Origin: Akkermansia muciniphila
GTDB taxonomy: Bacteria; Verrucomicrobiota; Verrucomicrobiia; Verrucomicrobiales; Akkermansiaceae
NCBI RefSeq assembly: GCF_002884975.1
Contig: NZ_PJKB01000001.1
Coordinates: 310,001-374,000 of the forward strand
DNA: 64,000 bases
Reading direction: 5' to 3'
The notes under the pieces were generated by a model. That model did no database searches. It was not told the DNA's origin and worked only from the letters and a program-made list of their open reading frames with translations. A program made the position numbers and the translations under genes. Position 1 is the first letter of the stretch. The number at the start of each line of letters is the position of its first letter. Of the stretch, positions 48,012 through 55,483 are shown piece by piece.

Positions 48012-48030
48012 TGCCGCATGGGCATGCGGC
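48012..48030. repeat. REP-like palindrome
   Basis: TGCCGCAT and ATGCGGC flank GGGC and are followed by GCGCC. It belongs to the same family as the copies at 19915 and 42867. Confidence 0.6.
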
Positions 48031-48162
48031 GCGCCTTGCGCGTTTTCAGAATAACCGTGGCGCGCCGGGGTGCAAGGCAGGTTGTTGCGCGTGAAGTTTT
48101 TCCATGAAAGTCCGTTCATTTGGCTTGCGTGGCGGAGGGATGGAGTGCAAGCTGTGCGCGTT

Positions 48163-49443
48163 ATGCTTGATATCCGTGTAATACGAGAAAATCCGGAAGA
48201 AGTGAAAGCGCGCCTGAAGCCCCGCAGCGGGGAAGCGTGGAAGCTTGTTGATGACGTTCTGGCGTGCGATGAAGCGCGCCGCAATGCCGAGACGGAAAAG
48301 CAGGCTTTGCAGTCCGAGCGGAATGCCACCTCCAAGCAGATCGGCATGCTCAAGAAGAAAGGGGAGGACACCTCCTCCATTGAAGCGCGCGTGCGCGAGA
48401 TCGGGGACCGCATCCGGGAGCTGGACCGCATGGCGGAGGAAAACGCCGCCCAGCTCACCTCCCTGCTGATGAACATCCCCAACCTGCCGCACCTGGAATG
48501 CCCCGTGGGCGCGGATGAAACGGCCAACCCGGAAGTCAAGCTGTGGGGAGAGAAACCCGCCATTGAAAACCCGAAGGACCATGTGGAGCTGGCCGCGAAC
48601 CTGGGCATGATTTCCTTTGAAGACGGCGCACGGATCACAGGCTCCGGCTTTGTGGTATACCGCGGAGCGGGCGCGCGCCTGGAACGGGCCCTGATCAACT
48701 TCCTGCTGGACACGCAGACCGGGGAGAACGGCTATCAGGAAGTGGGCGTTCCCTTTGTGGTCAAGCGGGAGTGCATGGAAGGCACCGGACAGCTCCCCAA
48801 ATTTGAGGAAGACATGTACGGCACGGAAGACCAGCAGATGTTCCTGATTCCCACCGCGGAAGTGCCCGTGACCAACCTGTACCGGGACACCATTTTACAG
48901 GAAAGCGAGCTGCCCGTCAAAATGGCGGCGTACACGCCCTGCTTCCGCCGGGAAGCCGGGAGCGCCGGGCGCATCAACCGCGGCATGATCCGTATCCACC
49001 AGTTTGACAAGGTGGAGCTGGTGCAGATACTGAAGCCGGAAGACTCCTTCCGGGAGCTGGAAGTGCTTCGCAGCCATGCGGAATCCATTCTTCAGAAGCT
49101 GGGGCTTCACTACCGTGTGATTGAACTTTGCACGGGCGACCTCGGCTTTTCCTCCGCCAAGACGTATGACATTGAAGTATGGGCTCCGGGCCAGGGGCAG
49201 TACCTGGAGGTTTCCTCCTGCTCCTGCTTTACGGACTACCAGGCGCGCCGCATGCGCCTGCGCTACAAGGACGCGGACGGCAAGAACCAGTTCTGCCACA
49301 CGCTGAACGGTTCCGGCACGGCTCTGCCGCGCCTGTACGTGGCCCTGCTGGAATCCTGCCAGCAGCCGGACGGCTCCATCCGCATTCCGGAAGCGCTCGT
49401 GCCGTACTTCGGCGCGGACAGCATCCGCCCGGAACAGGCCTGA
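48163..49443 (+). CDS. serS: Seryl-tRNA synthetase
   Basis: 426 residues from the ATG at 48163, the normal length. The N-terminal coiled-coil arm that grips tRNA-Ser (RNAETEKQALQSERNATSKQ and following) starts after MLDIRVIRENPEEVKARL. The class II catalytic motifs follow: FRREAGSAGRINRGMIRIHQ with motif 2, SSAKTYDIEVWAPGQGQYLE and motif 3 in NGSGTALPRLYVALLESCQQ. The longer in-frame upstream sequence lacks similarity. It is followed after 37 bases by a membrane coiled-coil gene in the same direction. Confidence 0.96.
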   Translation: MLDIRVIRENPEEVKARLKPRSGEAWKLVDDVLACDEARRNAETEKQALQSERNATSKQIGMLKKKGEDTSSIEARVREIGDRIRELDRMAEENAAQLTSLLMNIPNLPHLECPVGADETANPEVKLWGEKPAIENPKDHVELAANLGMISFEDGARITGSGFVVYRGAGARLERALINFLLDTQTGENGYQEVGVPFVVKRECMEGTGQLPKFEEDMYGTEDQQMFLIPTAEVPVTNLYRDTILQESELPVKMAAYTPCFRREAGSAGRINRGMIRIHQFDKVELVQILKPEDSFRELEVLRSHAESILQKLGLHYRVIELCTGDLGFSSAKTYDIEVWAPGQGQYLEVSSCSCFTDYQARRMRLRYKDADGKNQFCHTLNGSGTALPRLYVALLESCQQPDGSIRIPEALVPYFGADSIRPEQA

Positions 49444-49480
49444 ACCGGCGTTTTTCACGTCCCAACCCTGAATCAAGCCC

Positions 49481-50263
49481 ATGCCTGACGAGGGACCGCT
49501 GGAACACTACCTGACTGTTTCCCATGATGAGCCGGAGCCGGACGTTCCGGAACCGGCTCCGGGGGGCAGTCCCGGACCCTGGCGGGAAAGGGGCGTCATG
49601 CTGGGCCTGGGCTTTCTGCTGGGGTGCGTGGGGGCGTACGCGCTGATCTATTCGGAAATGTCCGGCAGCATGGGGACGCTGAAAAAATCTCTTTCAGAAG
49701 AGCGTGATTCCAATGCCTCCCTGCAAAAGGAGCGTGCCCATCTGCTGGAAACGCTGGAGCAGGTGCGCATGGACAGCCTGCTGACGGAACGCTCCCCCCT
49801 TTCCATGACGGGTAGCGGCATTCCCGGGACAAGCCGCCGCCCCGTTCCCCAGCCTCCCCCTCTCACGCCTATGCCCTCCGGCGGGCAGGTCCCCCCGGCT
49901 CCCGTGCCGGAACCCGGCTCCGTGGAGGACCGCCTAGTCAATCCCGGTCCGGAGGACTGGAAAGAGCGCTACCAGTACGCCGCGCTGAAATACAACCGGG
50001 TGGTGGAGGATTACAACAGGCTGAGGAAGCTTTACATGAACTTGGTGGGCCAGGGCGGAGCAGCCACCGGTCTGGTGACGGGAGCACAGTTTTACAAAGC
50101 CCTGCGGAAGGATACGCGCGCGGAAGCGCGCAAGCTGGATGAACGGTACATGAGGGGCGGCCTGCGCGGCAGTGAGCTGCGGGAACTGGAACGCAGCAGG
50201 GATGAAATGCGGCACCGGGACTGGTGGCTGAAGAAGATGGCGCGCCAGTTCCGGATAGATTAA
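49481..50263 (+). CDS. Single-pass membrane protein with coiled coil, unknown function
   Basis: 260 residues. After an acidic Pro-rich N-terminus, one transmembrane helix (VMLGLGFLLGCVGAYALIYS) lies at about residues 39-58. A short coiled coil (KKSLSEERDSNASLQKERAH and following) is next, then a Pro-rich linker and a helical C-terminal part (YQYAALKYNRVVEDYNRLRK; LRELERSRDEMRHRDWWLKK). No family is recognised. It is 37 bases downstream of serS and may share its transcript. The layout is compatible with a cell-envelope or division-related scaffold, but that is only a guess. Confidence 0.6.
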   Translation: MPDEGPLEHYLTVSHDEPEPDVPEPAPGGSPGPWRERGVMLGLGFLLGCVGAYALIYSEMSGSMGTLKKSLSEERDSNASLQKERAHLLETLEQVRMDSLLTERSPLSMTGSGIPGTSRRPVPQPPPLTPMPSGGQVPPAPVPEPGSVEDRLVNPGPEDWKERYQYAALKYNRVVEDYNRLRKLYMNLVGQGGAATGLVTGAQFYKALRKDTRAEARKLDERYMRGGLRGSELRELERSRDEMRHRDWWLKKMARQFRID

Positions 50264-50414
50264 ACGCGGCGGGAAATCCCTGTTGGGAGGAAAACAGTCC
50301 TCCGGAATGCAGCGGCTTAGCCGGAGATTCCATCCATTAAATGGCGCCGGGAGTATCTTCCGGACCATGCAGCAGGGAAGTCCGGAAGAAAAGATATGTG
50401 CCGTGGATGGCTAT

Positions 50415-50454
50415 AAAAAATAATAAGGCCAGGAGCATGAAAGCACCGGGCCTT
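50415..50454 (-). terminator. Terminator of the RRM gene
   Basis: On the - strand, AAGGCCCGG pairs with CCTGGCCTT (one mismatch) around a 12-base loop, followed by ATTATTTTTT. Confidence 0.75.
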
Positions 50455-50505
50455 ACTGGAAGTGTGGTGATCAGGGAGAGGCAAATGCCCTTCCCTCAAT
50501 TTCCC

Positions 50506-50829
50506 TTAGCGGCGATTGCGGCCGTAGCCGTTATTGTCGCGTCTGCCGCCGCCGTTGCCGCGGAAACCGCCGCCCGTGTTTGACTGGGGCTTGGCTTCAT
50601 TGACAACCAGGGGGCGTCCCTGAAATTCATTGCCGTTCAGGGCCTCAATGGCGCTGTTCATGGCATCCGCGGATTCCATGGTCACGAATGCGAAACCCCG
50701 GGGTCTACCGGATTCACGGTCGGTCGGAATGAATACTTCCGTCACTTCGCCATGGGAACCAAACAAATCCATCAGGTCCTGTTCGGTGGCATTGAAGGAC
50801 AAATTCCCTACGTACATTTTTGTGTTCAT
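50506..50829 (-). CDS. RNA-binding protein with RRM and Gly/Arg-rich tail
   Basis: 107 residues from the ATG at 50829. One RRM domain covers residues 1-80, with RNP2 as MYVGNL and RNP1 as RGFAFVTM, plus the spacing [20 protein letters not shown]. The tail ([20 protein letters not shown]) is glycine- and arginine-rich, as in bacterial and plant glycine-rich RNA-binding proteins. These often act as RNA chaperones and respond to cold in cyanobacteria. A start five codons upstream is possible. It has its own terminator and a long 5' region. In the ancestral order it was probably the neighbour of hemW. Confidence 0.92.
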   Translation of the reverse strand: MNTKMYVGNLSFNATEQDLMDLFGSHGEVTEVFIPTDRESGRPRGFAFVTMESADAMNSAIEALNGNEFQGRPLVVNEAKPQSNTGGGFRGNGGGRRDNNGYGRNRR

Positions 50830-51282
50830 ATGATCAAAAGACAATGTGCTCTGATTACTCCTGAATGCATTCCCGAAGAGCCGGGATTAGAAGGCAAAAT
50901 TCGAATACGCAGACACCGTTGTCTGTAAGAAAGATAGCCTCTGAATCATAAAATGCCAAGAATAATATTGTACGGCCTGAATATTTCCATGACAGCTTTT
51001 CATGAATTCCGGGGTTCGCCGTTTTTTACAGGGAAAAATCCCTTCCGTCAGCACAGCTCCGCGGCAATGGCGTCCACCAGCAGGCGGCCGCGGCCCTTCA
51101 GGGGGAGCCTTTCTTCCAGGGAAATGTCCGCCATATCCAGTTCCCGGTATTGTTCCAACAGCGGATGGAATTCCGGTAGGATGTATTTCCGTGTTAGCTT
51201 GCTATCCTCCAAAAGCGAAACCTCCCGTATTTTTCACATTTTGCGCGGAATAAAGGTTGGAATAGCTACCCTGTTAATGAGT
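50830..51282. other. Region between the RRM gene and the island
   Basis: About 450 bases. It includes the promoter area of the RRM gene and a 142-base remnant of the hemW 3' end (51048-51189). Past that, 51190-51282 is AT-rich sequence belonging to the island. No other gene is seen. Confidence 0.6.
51048..51189 (-). pseudogene. Remnant of hemW 3' end (direct repeat of 55342-55483)
   Basis: The 142 bases align without gaps to the last 142 bases of hemW in the same orientation. I count about 16 differences, and the first 48 bases (including the stop codon) are identical. Read on the - strand it still encodes KYILPEFHPLLEQYRELDMA followed by DISLEERLPLKGRGRLLVDA and IAAELC, against KYILPEYLPLLEQYRELGLA in hemW. 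It has no start or upstream part. It therefore looks like the displaced original 3' end of hemW, left when DNA was inserted, or a partial duplication. Confidence 0.85.
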
Positions 51283-51897
51283 TTATTCGGAGGGCGTGGA
51301 CCAAGGCTCTTTGAATGAAGCTTCTATGTGTTCTTGGGATTCATACTGGGAATCAATAAATTGGGCAATGTCCTGAGCAGATTTAGTATTAGGTCCAAGA
51401 ATTGTTTCAAAAAGCAATGTACTGCCTCGATAGCAAGTATTTTCATCTGTTTCTCTTTCAGCCTGCATAGGGAGGAAAATGACGAGCAGCCGACTTTGAA
51501 GTTGTAGGATACGCAGCAGGATGAATTTCTGCATTTCCGCTGATGAAGGAATGGACAGAATCTGCTTTTTCATCTTGGCGGTAGGCCCTGTAAGTTTTTT
51601 AAGGATGGGCGAAACTTTTGTATTGAAAGATTTAGCTGCATCATCGGCAGAATTTTTATCAACAATAGAATTGTGCCAATCCTGTACCTTGCCCACAGGC
51701 GTTTCATAGGTTTCAACGAATGTCTGCCATGCTTTTTGATTCTGTTCATTGGCAAGCAATTCCTTGCCGGGCGGTTCATAGGAAAGGTTTTTCAATACTT
51801 CCGGTTCCAGTCCGTTAATTTGGCATTCGTCTCCATGGCATGCTGAACAATAAATAAGGAGGGGAGATGCAAATGTAAGGATGATGGAGTATTTCAT
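51283..51897 (-). CDS. Secreted protein of unknown function, paralogue A
   Basis: 204 residues from the ATG at 51897, chosen because it aligns with the start of the paralogue upstream and opens the signal peptide KYSIILTFASPLLIYCSA. The mature protein starts near CHGDECQING and ends at FKEPWSTPSE. It is a mainly helical protein with four cysteines (CHGDEC near the N-terminus and TCYRGS later), as in disulfide-stabilised exported proteins. About 60 percent of positions look shared with the neighbour at 52147, for example LKNLSYEPPGKELLANEQNQ against LKNLSYDPPSNELLSREQDK. No family is recognised. It is the last gene of the island operon, 249 bases after its paralogue. Confidence 0.7.
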   Translation of the reverse strand: MKYSIILTFASPLLIYCSACHGDECQINGLEPEVLKNLSYEPPGKELLANEQNQKAWQTFVETYETPVGKVQDWHNSIVDKNSADDAAKSFNTKVSPILKKLTGPTAKMKKQILSIPSSAEMQKFILLRILQLQSRLLVIFLPMQAERETDENTCYRGSTLLFETILGPNTKSAQDIAQFIDSQYESQEHIEASFKEPWSTPSE

Positions 51898-52146
51898 AAT
51901 CGTCAAATATTGAAGGATGGCAGGGTTCCTGAATGAAGGAGAATAAACATTTTCTTCTGCAACTTTTCCCTGCGTAACAGCTAAGTTATTGATCTGTGGC
52001 GTTTCCAGGATGCGAGCACGTAAGTGAGGCAAAAGAATAAAAGAAAGAGAAAAATTGAATAGCAAGTACACGAATTTCTTCCTTACCAACTTGACAGGGG
52101 AGGGGGGCAGGAAATAGCAATCAGCACAATTCAGGAAACTGCTTCT

Positions 52147-52764
52147 TTAAGAAGATGGAATATCAGCCCATGGTCCTTCGAAAGCAGCTTCAAAACTTTC
52201 TTGGGATTCGTTCTGTGATTCAATAAACTTTGAGATATCTATCATGGAGGGGGATGTTAAACCTAGAATAGTTTCAAAAAGTTTGCTGCTTCCGTGGTAG
52301 CATGTCTCAGGGCTCACTTTTTCTTCATTTTGCATAGGCAGAAAAATAATTAACAGTCGTCCCTGCAGCTGGGAGATACGTAAAAATATGAACTTCTGCA
52401 TTTCAGGAGAAGCTGGAATAGCAAGTGCCTGCTTTTTCATATCTGCAGAACGCCCTGTGAGTTTTTTAAGAATAGGCAGAACATCCTTGTTGAAAGAATC
52501 AGCTGCGGCATCAGCGGATTCTTTATCGACAATGGAATTGTACCAATTCTGCACCTTGCGGATGGGGATTTCATAGTTTTCAGTGAAAGTCTGCCATGCC
52601 TTTTTGTCTTGTTCTCTGGAGAGCAATTCGTTGCTCGGAGGGTCGTAAGAAAGGTTTTTCAGGTCTTCCTGGCTTACTCCGTTGATATGGCATGTATCTC
52701 CATGGCAAATTGAGGAGTAAACAAGAGCAAGGAGTACAAATGTTGTAATTTTTAAATGTATCAT
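52147..52764 (-). CDS. Secreted protein of unknown function, paralogue B
   Basis: 205 residues. The signal peptide IHLKITTFVLLALVYSSI leads to CHGDTCHING, matching paralogue A. Shared blocks include KAWQTFTENYEIPIRKVQNW, VLPILKKLTGRSADMKKQAL and QLQGRLLIIFLPMQNEEK, with cysteines in the same places. It starts 11 bases after the 528-residue gene, so the two are surely co-transcribed. A duplicated pair of small exported proteins directly behind a larger exported protein recalls effector-immunity gene sets, but nothing here proves such a role. Confidence 0.72.
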   Translation of the reverse strand: MIHLKITTFVLLALVYSSICHGDTCHINGVSQEDLKNLSYDPPSNELLSREQDKKAWQTFTENYEIPIRKVQNWYNSIVDKESADAAADSFNKDVLPILKKLTGRSADMKKQALAIPASPEMQKFIFLRISQLQGRLLIIFLPMQNEEKVSPETCYHGSSKLFETILGLTSPSMIDISKFIESQNESQESFEAAFEGPWADIPSS

Positions 52765-52775
52765 AAAAGATCAAT

Positions 52776-54362
52776 TTATGGGGTGAAATGGTTGGCTGGA
52801 ATAAGATGCTGGTCTCCTACATCAATTCCGTCTGTATCGGCAGCTTGGCGTATTTGTTCCCAAGTGGCTCCGGTATATTGTAAAATAGAGGCGACGAGCG
52901 ATGCACAATTTGAACCATTATCTGTATTTTTGGGGTCATGATTGGTCAGGGGATTTGTAAAATACCGTTCTTGTTCATCGTAACTTTGAGCGAAATGAAG
53001 AACCTTCTGGAAGTATTCTTTATTTTTCACGCCAATAATATCTGTGAAGTTAGTAAAATGTTGTTTGTGCTGATTTTTGTACCAATTTTCTACAGCTAGT
53101 ATGTCTGGCTGGTCGTTTTTATGATAGACCATATTAGTTAGACATGAAGCATATTTACTGTATGCACTAGCTTGCTTAAACGGGGAGGACAGCGGAGTGT
53201 ACACGGTTTTGTATCTAGTTATTCCGTGGGAAGAATACGGCTGAAGCGTCTTTTTATACCTGATTTCCGGCCCTGCATCCCCGCCAATAGTGATGATTTT
53301 CATTCTGGGGATGGCGGTGCAGTTGGCAAGTCCGGGGTTCGGGAGATCTAATTTCTCCGGGTCGTCGGGAACGAAGAGAAGAAAATGATGGTTTGCCATG
53401 GGCAAGCCCTGGCAGGGCCGGATGGCCCAGTAAATTTCACCCAGTCGATTGGGAATCCCTTCATAATAAAAGATTTTGTCACCAATTGTTACACGGATTA
53501 GTTCTACTTCTGCCGGAGTATAGGTGATGCATGGCCCTTTGCCGATGGTTTTCCAGGCGCCATTGTTGGGTTGGAACGTATGGTTGCGTGCCAGAATGAC
53601 TCCATTAAATCGCTGAGGGCATTTGGAGTAAGTTTGAGCTTCCCATTTGATGGGGACGCCTCCGGAATCTTCAGAAGGGCCATTCGCCAGGTAAGTTTTA
53701 TTAATAGCAAGCCGGAGCTGGGTTTTTTTCTCCAAAAAGAGATGGCTTTTGCGGGCGGGCGCCGTTTTTTCCCCTAGGCACACATCAACGACAATGGGAG
53801 CGACTACAAGGCTGATGCCGTCCAGGTCACTTGTGCCCGGTTTGGGATTGTAATAGGTTTGCGAATATTTGATTTGGAATTGATAAGATCCCGCTTTCAG
53901 GACATGCGGGCAGTCCCGGCGTCCTTTGGAAATGTCATGTCCTTGTCCATGTTCCTTCAGCCAATCTGTTTTTTCTCCTTGTTCCGTAGTATAAGTGATG
54001 TCGCAGCCGTCATCGGAAATCAGGGAAAGCCAGGCAACCGTGGTAGGTTGGGAAATACGTTCATCCTTAAAATCCTTGAGAGAAATTTTTCCGTTATATG
54101 GGATCGTGGAGGGTGATTTGGGATCGGTTACTTCCGTCGTATTGGGGATTTTCAGTTCTCCGGCGCAGCATTGTTTCAATTTATCTGCAAGCTGGGAAAG
54201 ATTGGTTACCACTTCAACCGGAGAAAGGGAATATTCCAATGTTGTCTTCCCTTCATAAACTTGTTGTCCTTTTGCGTGGAGGACAGATAGTGCAGCAATG
54301 CCGGCAACTGCAAGCAAAACCGGCATTTGAAAAAAACATCGGGAGATGAATGCTTTGTCCAT
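52776..54362 (-). CDS. Secreted 528-residue protein with possible Cys/His hydrolase domain at C-terminus
   Basis: 528 residues. The signal peptide CFFQMPVLLAVAGIAALSVL ends near HAKGQQ. Residues 30-350 look beta-rich: YNGKISLKDFKDERI; AGSYQFQIKYSQTYYNP; THEN-like strands such as RLGEIYWAIRPCQGLPMANH. Residues 430-528 are helical and end with DNGSNCASLVASILQYTGAT, then WEQIRQAADTDGIDVGDQHL and IPANHF. The N-x-x-x-C with following TGA turn and the final His-containing strand resemble papain-fold peptidases of NlpC or DUF4105 type (Cys then His). This is inference. It begins 26 bases after the 275-residue gene. Codon and base use differ visibly from flanking genes. Confidence 0.68.
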   Translation of the reverse strand: MDKAFISRCFFQMPVLLAVAGIAALSVLHAKGQQVYEGKTTLEYSLSPVEVVTNLSQLADKLKQCCAGELKIPNTTEVTDPKSPSTIPYNGKISLKDFKDERISQPTTVAWLSLISDDGCDITYTTEQGEKTDWLKEHGQGHDISKGRRDCPHVLKAGSYQFQIKYSQTYYNPKPGTSDLDGISLVVAPIVVDVCLGEKTAPARKSHLFLEKKTQLRLAINKTYLANGPSEDSGGVPIKWEAQTYSKCPQRFNGVILARNHTFQPNNGAWKTIGKGPCITYTPAEVELIRVTIGDKIFYYEGIPNRLGEIYWAIRPCQGLPMANHHFLLFVPDDPEKLDLPNPGLANCTAIPRMKIITIGGDAGPEIRYKKTLQPYSSHGITRYKTVYTPLSSPFKQASAYSKYASCLTNMVYHKNDQPDILAVENWYKNQHKQHFTNFTDIIGVKNKEYFQKVLHFAQSYDEQERYFTNPLTNHDPKNTDNGSNCASLVASILQYTGATWEQIRQAADTDGIDVGDQHLIPANHFTP

Positions 54363-54388
54363 ATGATGATCAGGCAGGTTGAATGAGA

Positions 54389-55216
54389 TTATTTTTTACG
54401 CTTTTTTTTGTTGGAAGCGGGTGTTGTCCATTTCCGGATTAAAGCACGGGAGCCTTCCATGCCCCGAATAGGCGGAATAAAGGATGCTGCCCACTGGGCT
54501 TTTTGAGGTTCTTTCATGCGTATATAAAGATTGGCTAACCGGTATCCGCAACGGGCCATTAAATAAGGATCTTCTTTTCCGTACCGCAGTGTCCTTATAA
54601 ATAAAAGAGCCGCCAGTTTTCTTTGCAGGCCGGTTCCTTTTTCCATGGATATCCCCGCGCTTTCCCAAATTTTTAAAATGCGGGAGCGAAGGATCAATGG
54701 GCATCCTTCCTCCATTTCCAGTTCCATCAGGGCGCAAAGCGATAAAGCTTCCATGTCCATGGGGGAGTACCGGGCGGAGTACGTCCGGAGAAAGGCATTT
54801 TCCAAAAATCCGGTAAGGCAGGAGCGGCGTTGCCTTGATTGCATATTTTTATGCTGCATCAGGGCTGTCAATTCATTGAGGCGGGCACAAACATCACCAG
54901 GCGTTTGTCCCATGGCGGTCCGTTGAACGAAAAGAGATACGCCTTCGTCAAAGGTCAAAGCCGGATATTCCCGGACAAATTGATGGATTTTCGGGTTCTT
55001 TTTAGCAAAAGGAAAGGCGGATAGGGATTTCCGGAAGACCTGCCTTTTTTCAGAAAGAGGCGCGGATTCCAGGTAAAGGGGCAGGATGAACGTTTGGGGC
55101 TCCTGTGGTGATGCCGACGGCTTACTACTTCCCCATGCGTGGTTAAAGGAGGCCTGCAACAGGAGAACAAGTCCTGCCAGAAAAGAAATAGAGGAAATGC
55201 TGAACAGCGGATGCAT
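54389..55216 (-). CDS. Secreted helical protein of unknown function, first gene of the island
   Basis: 275 residues. The signal peptide SISSISFLAGLVLLLQASFN ends near HAWGS. The mature chain is helical and contains paired-helix units (YPALTFDEGVSLFVQRTAMG; EALSLCALMELEMEEGCPLI; KLAALLFIRTLRYGKEDPYL; RCGYRLANLYIRMKEPQKAQ), the last of which looks like a TPR repeat. It ends in a very basic tail, NKKKRKK. No family is recognised. Upstream on the - strand, a perfect TTGACA lies about 50 bases before the ATG among A/T-rich sequence, so the island operon likely starts here. Order of transcription: this gene, the 528-residue gene, paralogue B, paralogue A. Confidence 0.65.
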   Translation of the reverse strand: MHPLFSISSISFLAGLVLLLQASFNHAWGSSKPSASPQEPQTFILPLYLESAPLSEKRQVFRKSLSAFPFAKKNPKIHQFVREYPALTFDEGVSLFVQRTAMGQTPGDVCARLNELTALMQHKNMQSRQRRSCLTGFLENAFLRTYSARYSPMDMEALSLCALMELEMEEGCPLILRSRILKIWESAGISMEKGTGLQRKLAALLFIRTLRYGKEDPYLMARCGYRLANLYIRMKEPQKAQWAASFIPPIRGMEGSRALIRKWTTPASNKKKRKK

Positions 55217-55301
55217 GGAACATATCTGTCTATTTATGGTATAATGGAAGATAAAAAATTGAAAAATGTCAAGAAATCAATTTTAAACATTTTTTAATTT
55301 A

Positions 55302-55330
55302 TTTCCAACTTATTGATATTAAGTTGGAAA
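55302..55330. repeat. Perfect 11-bp hairpin at the island edge
   Basis: TTTCCAACTTA pairs with TAAGTTGGAAA around TTGATAT. It lies 12 bases beyond the hemW stop codon. There is no T-run on the hemW side, so it is not a classical terminator. It may be part of the insertion end or a weak terminator. Confidence 0.5.
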
Positions 55331-55341
55331 AATAATGCCAT

Positions 55342-55483
55342 TCAGCACAGCTCCGCGGCAATGGCGTCCACCAGCAGGCGGCCGCGGCCTTTCAGGATGA
55401 GCCGTTGTTCCGGGGAAATATCCGCCAAGCCCAGTTCCCGGTATTGTTCCAGCAGGGGGAGGTATTCCGGGAGGATGTATTTC
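55342..55483 (-). repeat. hemW 3' end, second copy of the direct repeat
   Basis: The last 142 bases of intact hemW, repeated at 51048-51189 in the same orientation. The 48 bases next to the stop codon are identical in both, and the rest carries about 16 differences. The identical part is the best candidate for a recombination core. Confidence 0.85.

Larger units (their letters stand above)
47808..48162. other. Intergenic region with two REP-like palindromes
   Basis: About 355 bases between the divergent dehydrogenase and serS genes. It must hold both promoters, but I see no convincing -35/-10 pair. The clear structures are the palindromes at 47929 and 48012. An in-frame extension of serS reaches back to 48070 but has no similarity to SerS. 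Confidence 0.5.
51190..55341. mobile_element. AT-rich genomic island bounded by direct repeats of the hemW 3' end
   Basis: About 4.15 kb lie between the hemW remnant and the intact hemW. The interval is visibly richer in A and T than both flanks. It contains four leftward genes, all for predicted secreted proteins, and no housekeeping gene. A perfect 11-bp hairpin (55302-55330) lies close to the right boundary. There is no integrase, transposase or inverted terminal repeat inside, so if it was mobile, the recombination functions are lost or act from elsewhere. The repeat pattern is what a site-specific insertion into the 3' end of a gene leaves behind. Confidence 0.6.

Noticed and set aside
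51898-52089. 64-codon N-terminal extension of paralogue A
   Set aside because: Paralogue B has no such region, and the internal ATG at 51897 opens a signal peptide; the extension is more likely spacer or decayed sequence.
51283-55216. Prophage or transposon origin of the AT-rich block
   Set aside because: No phage structural genes, integrase, transposase or terminal inverted repeats are visible; only the hemW repeat supports mobility.
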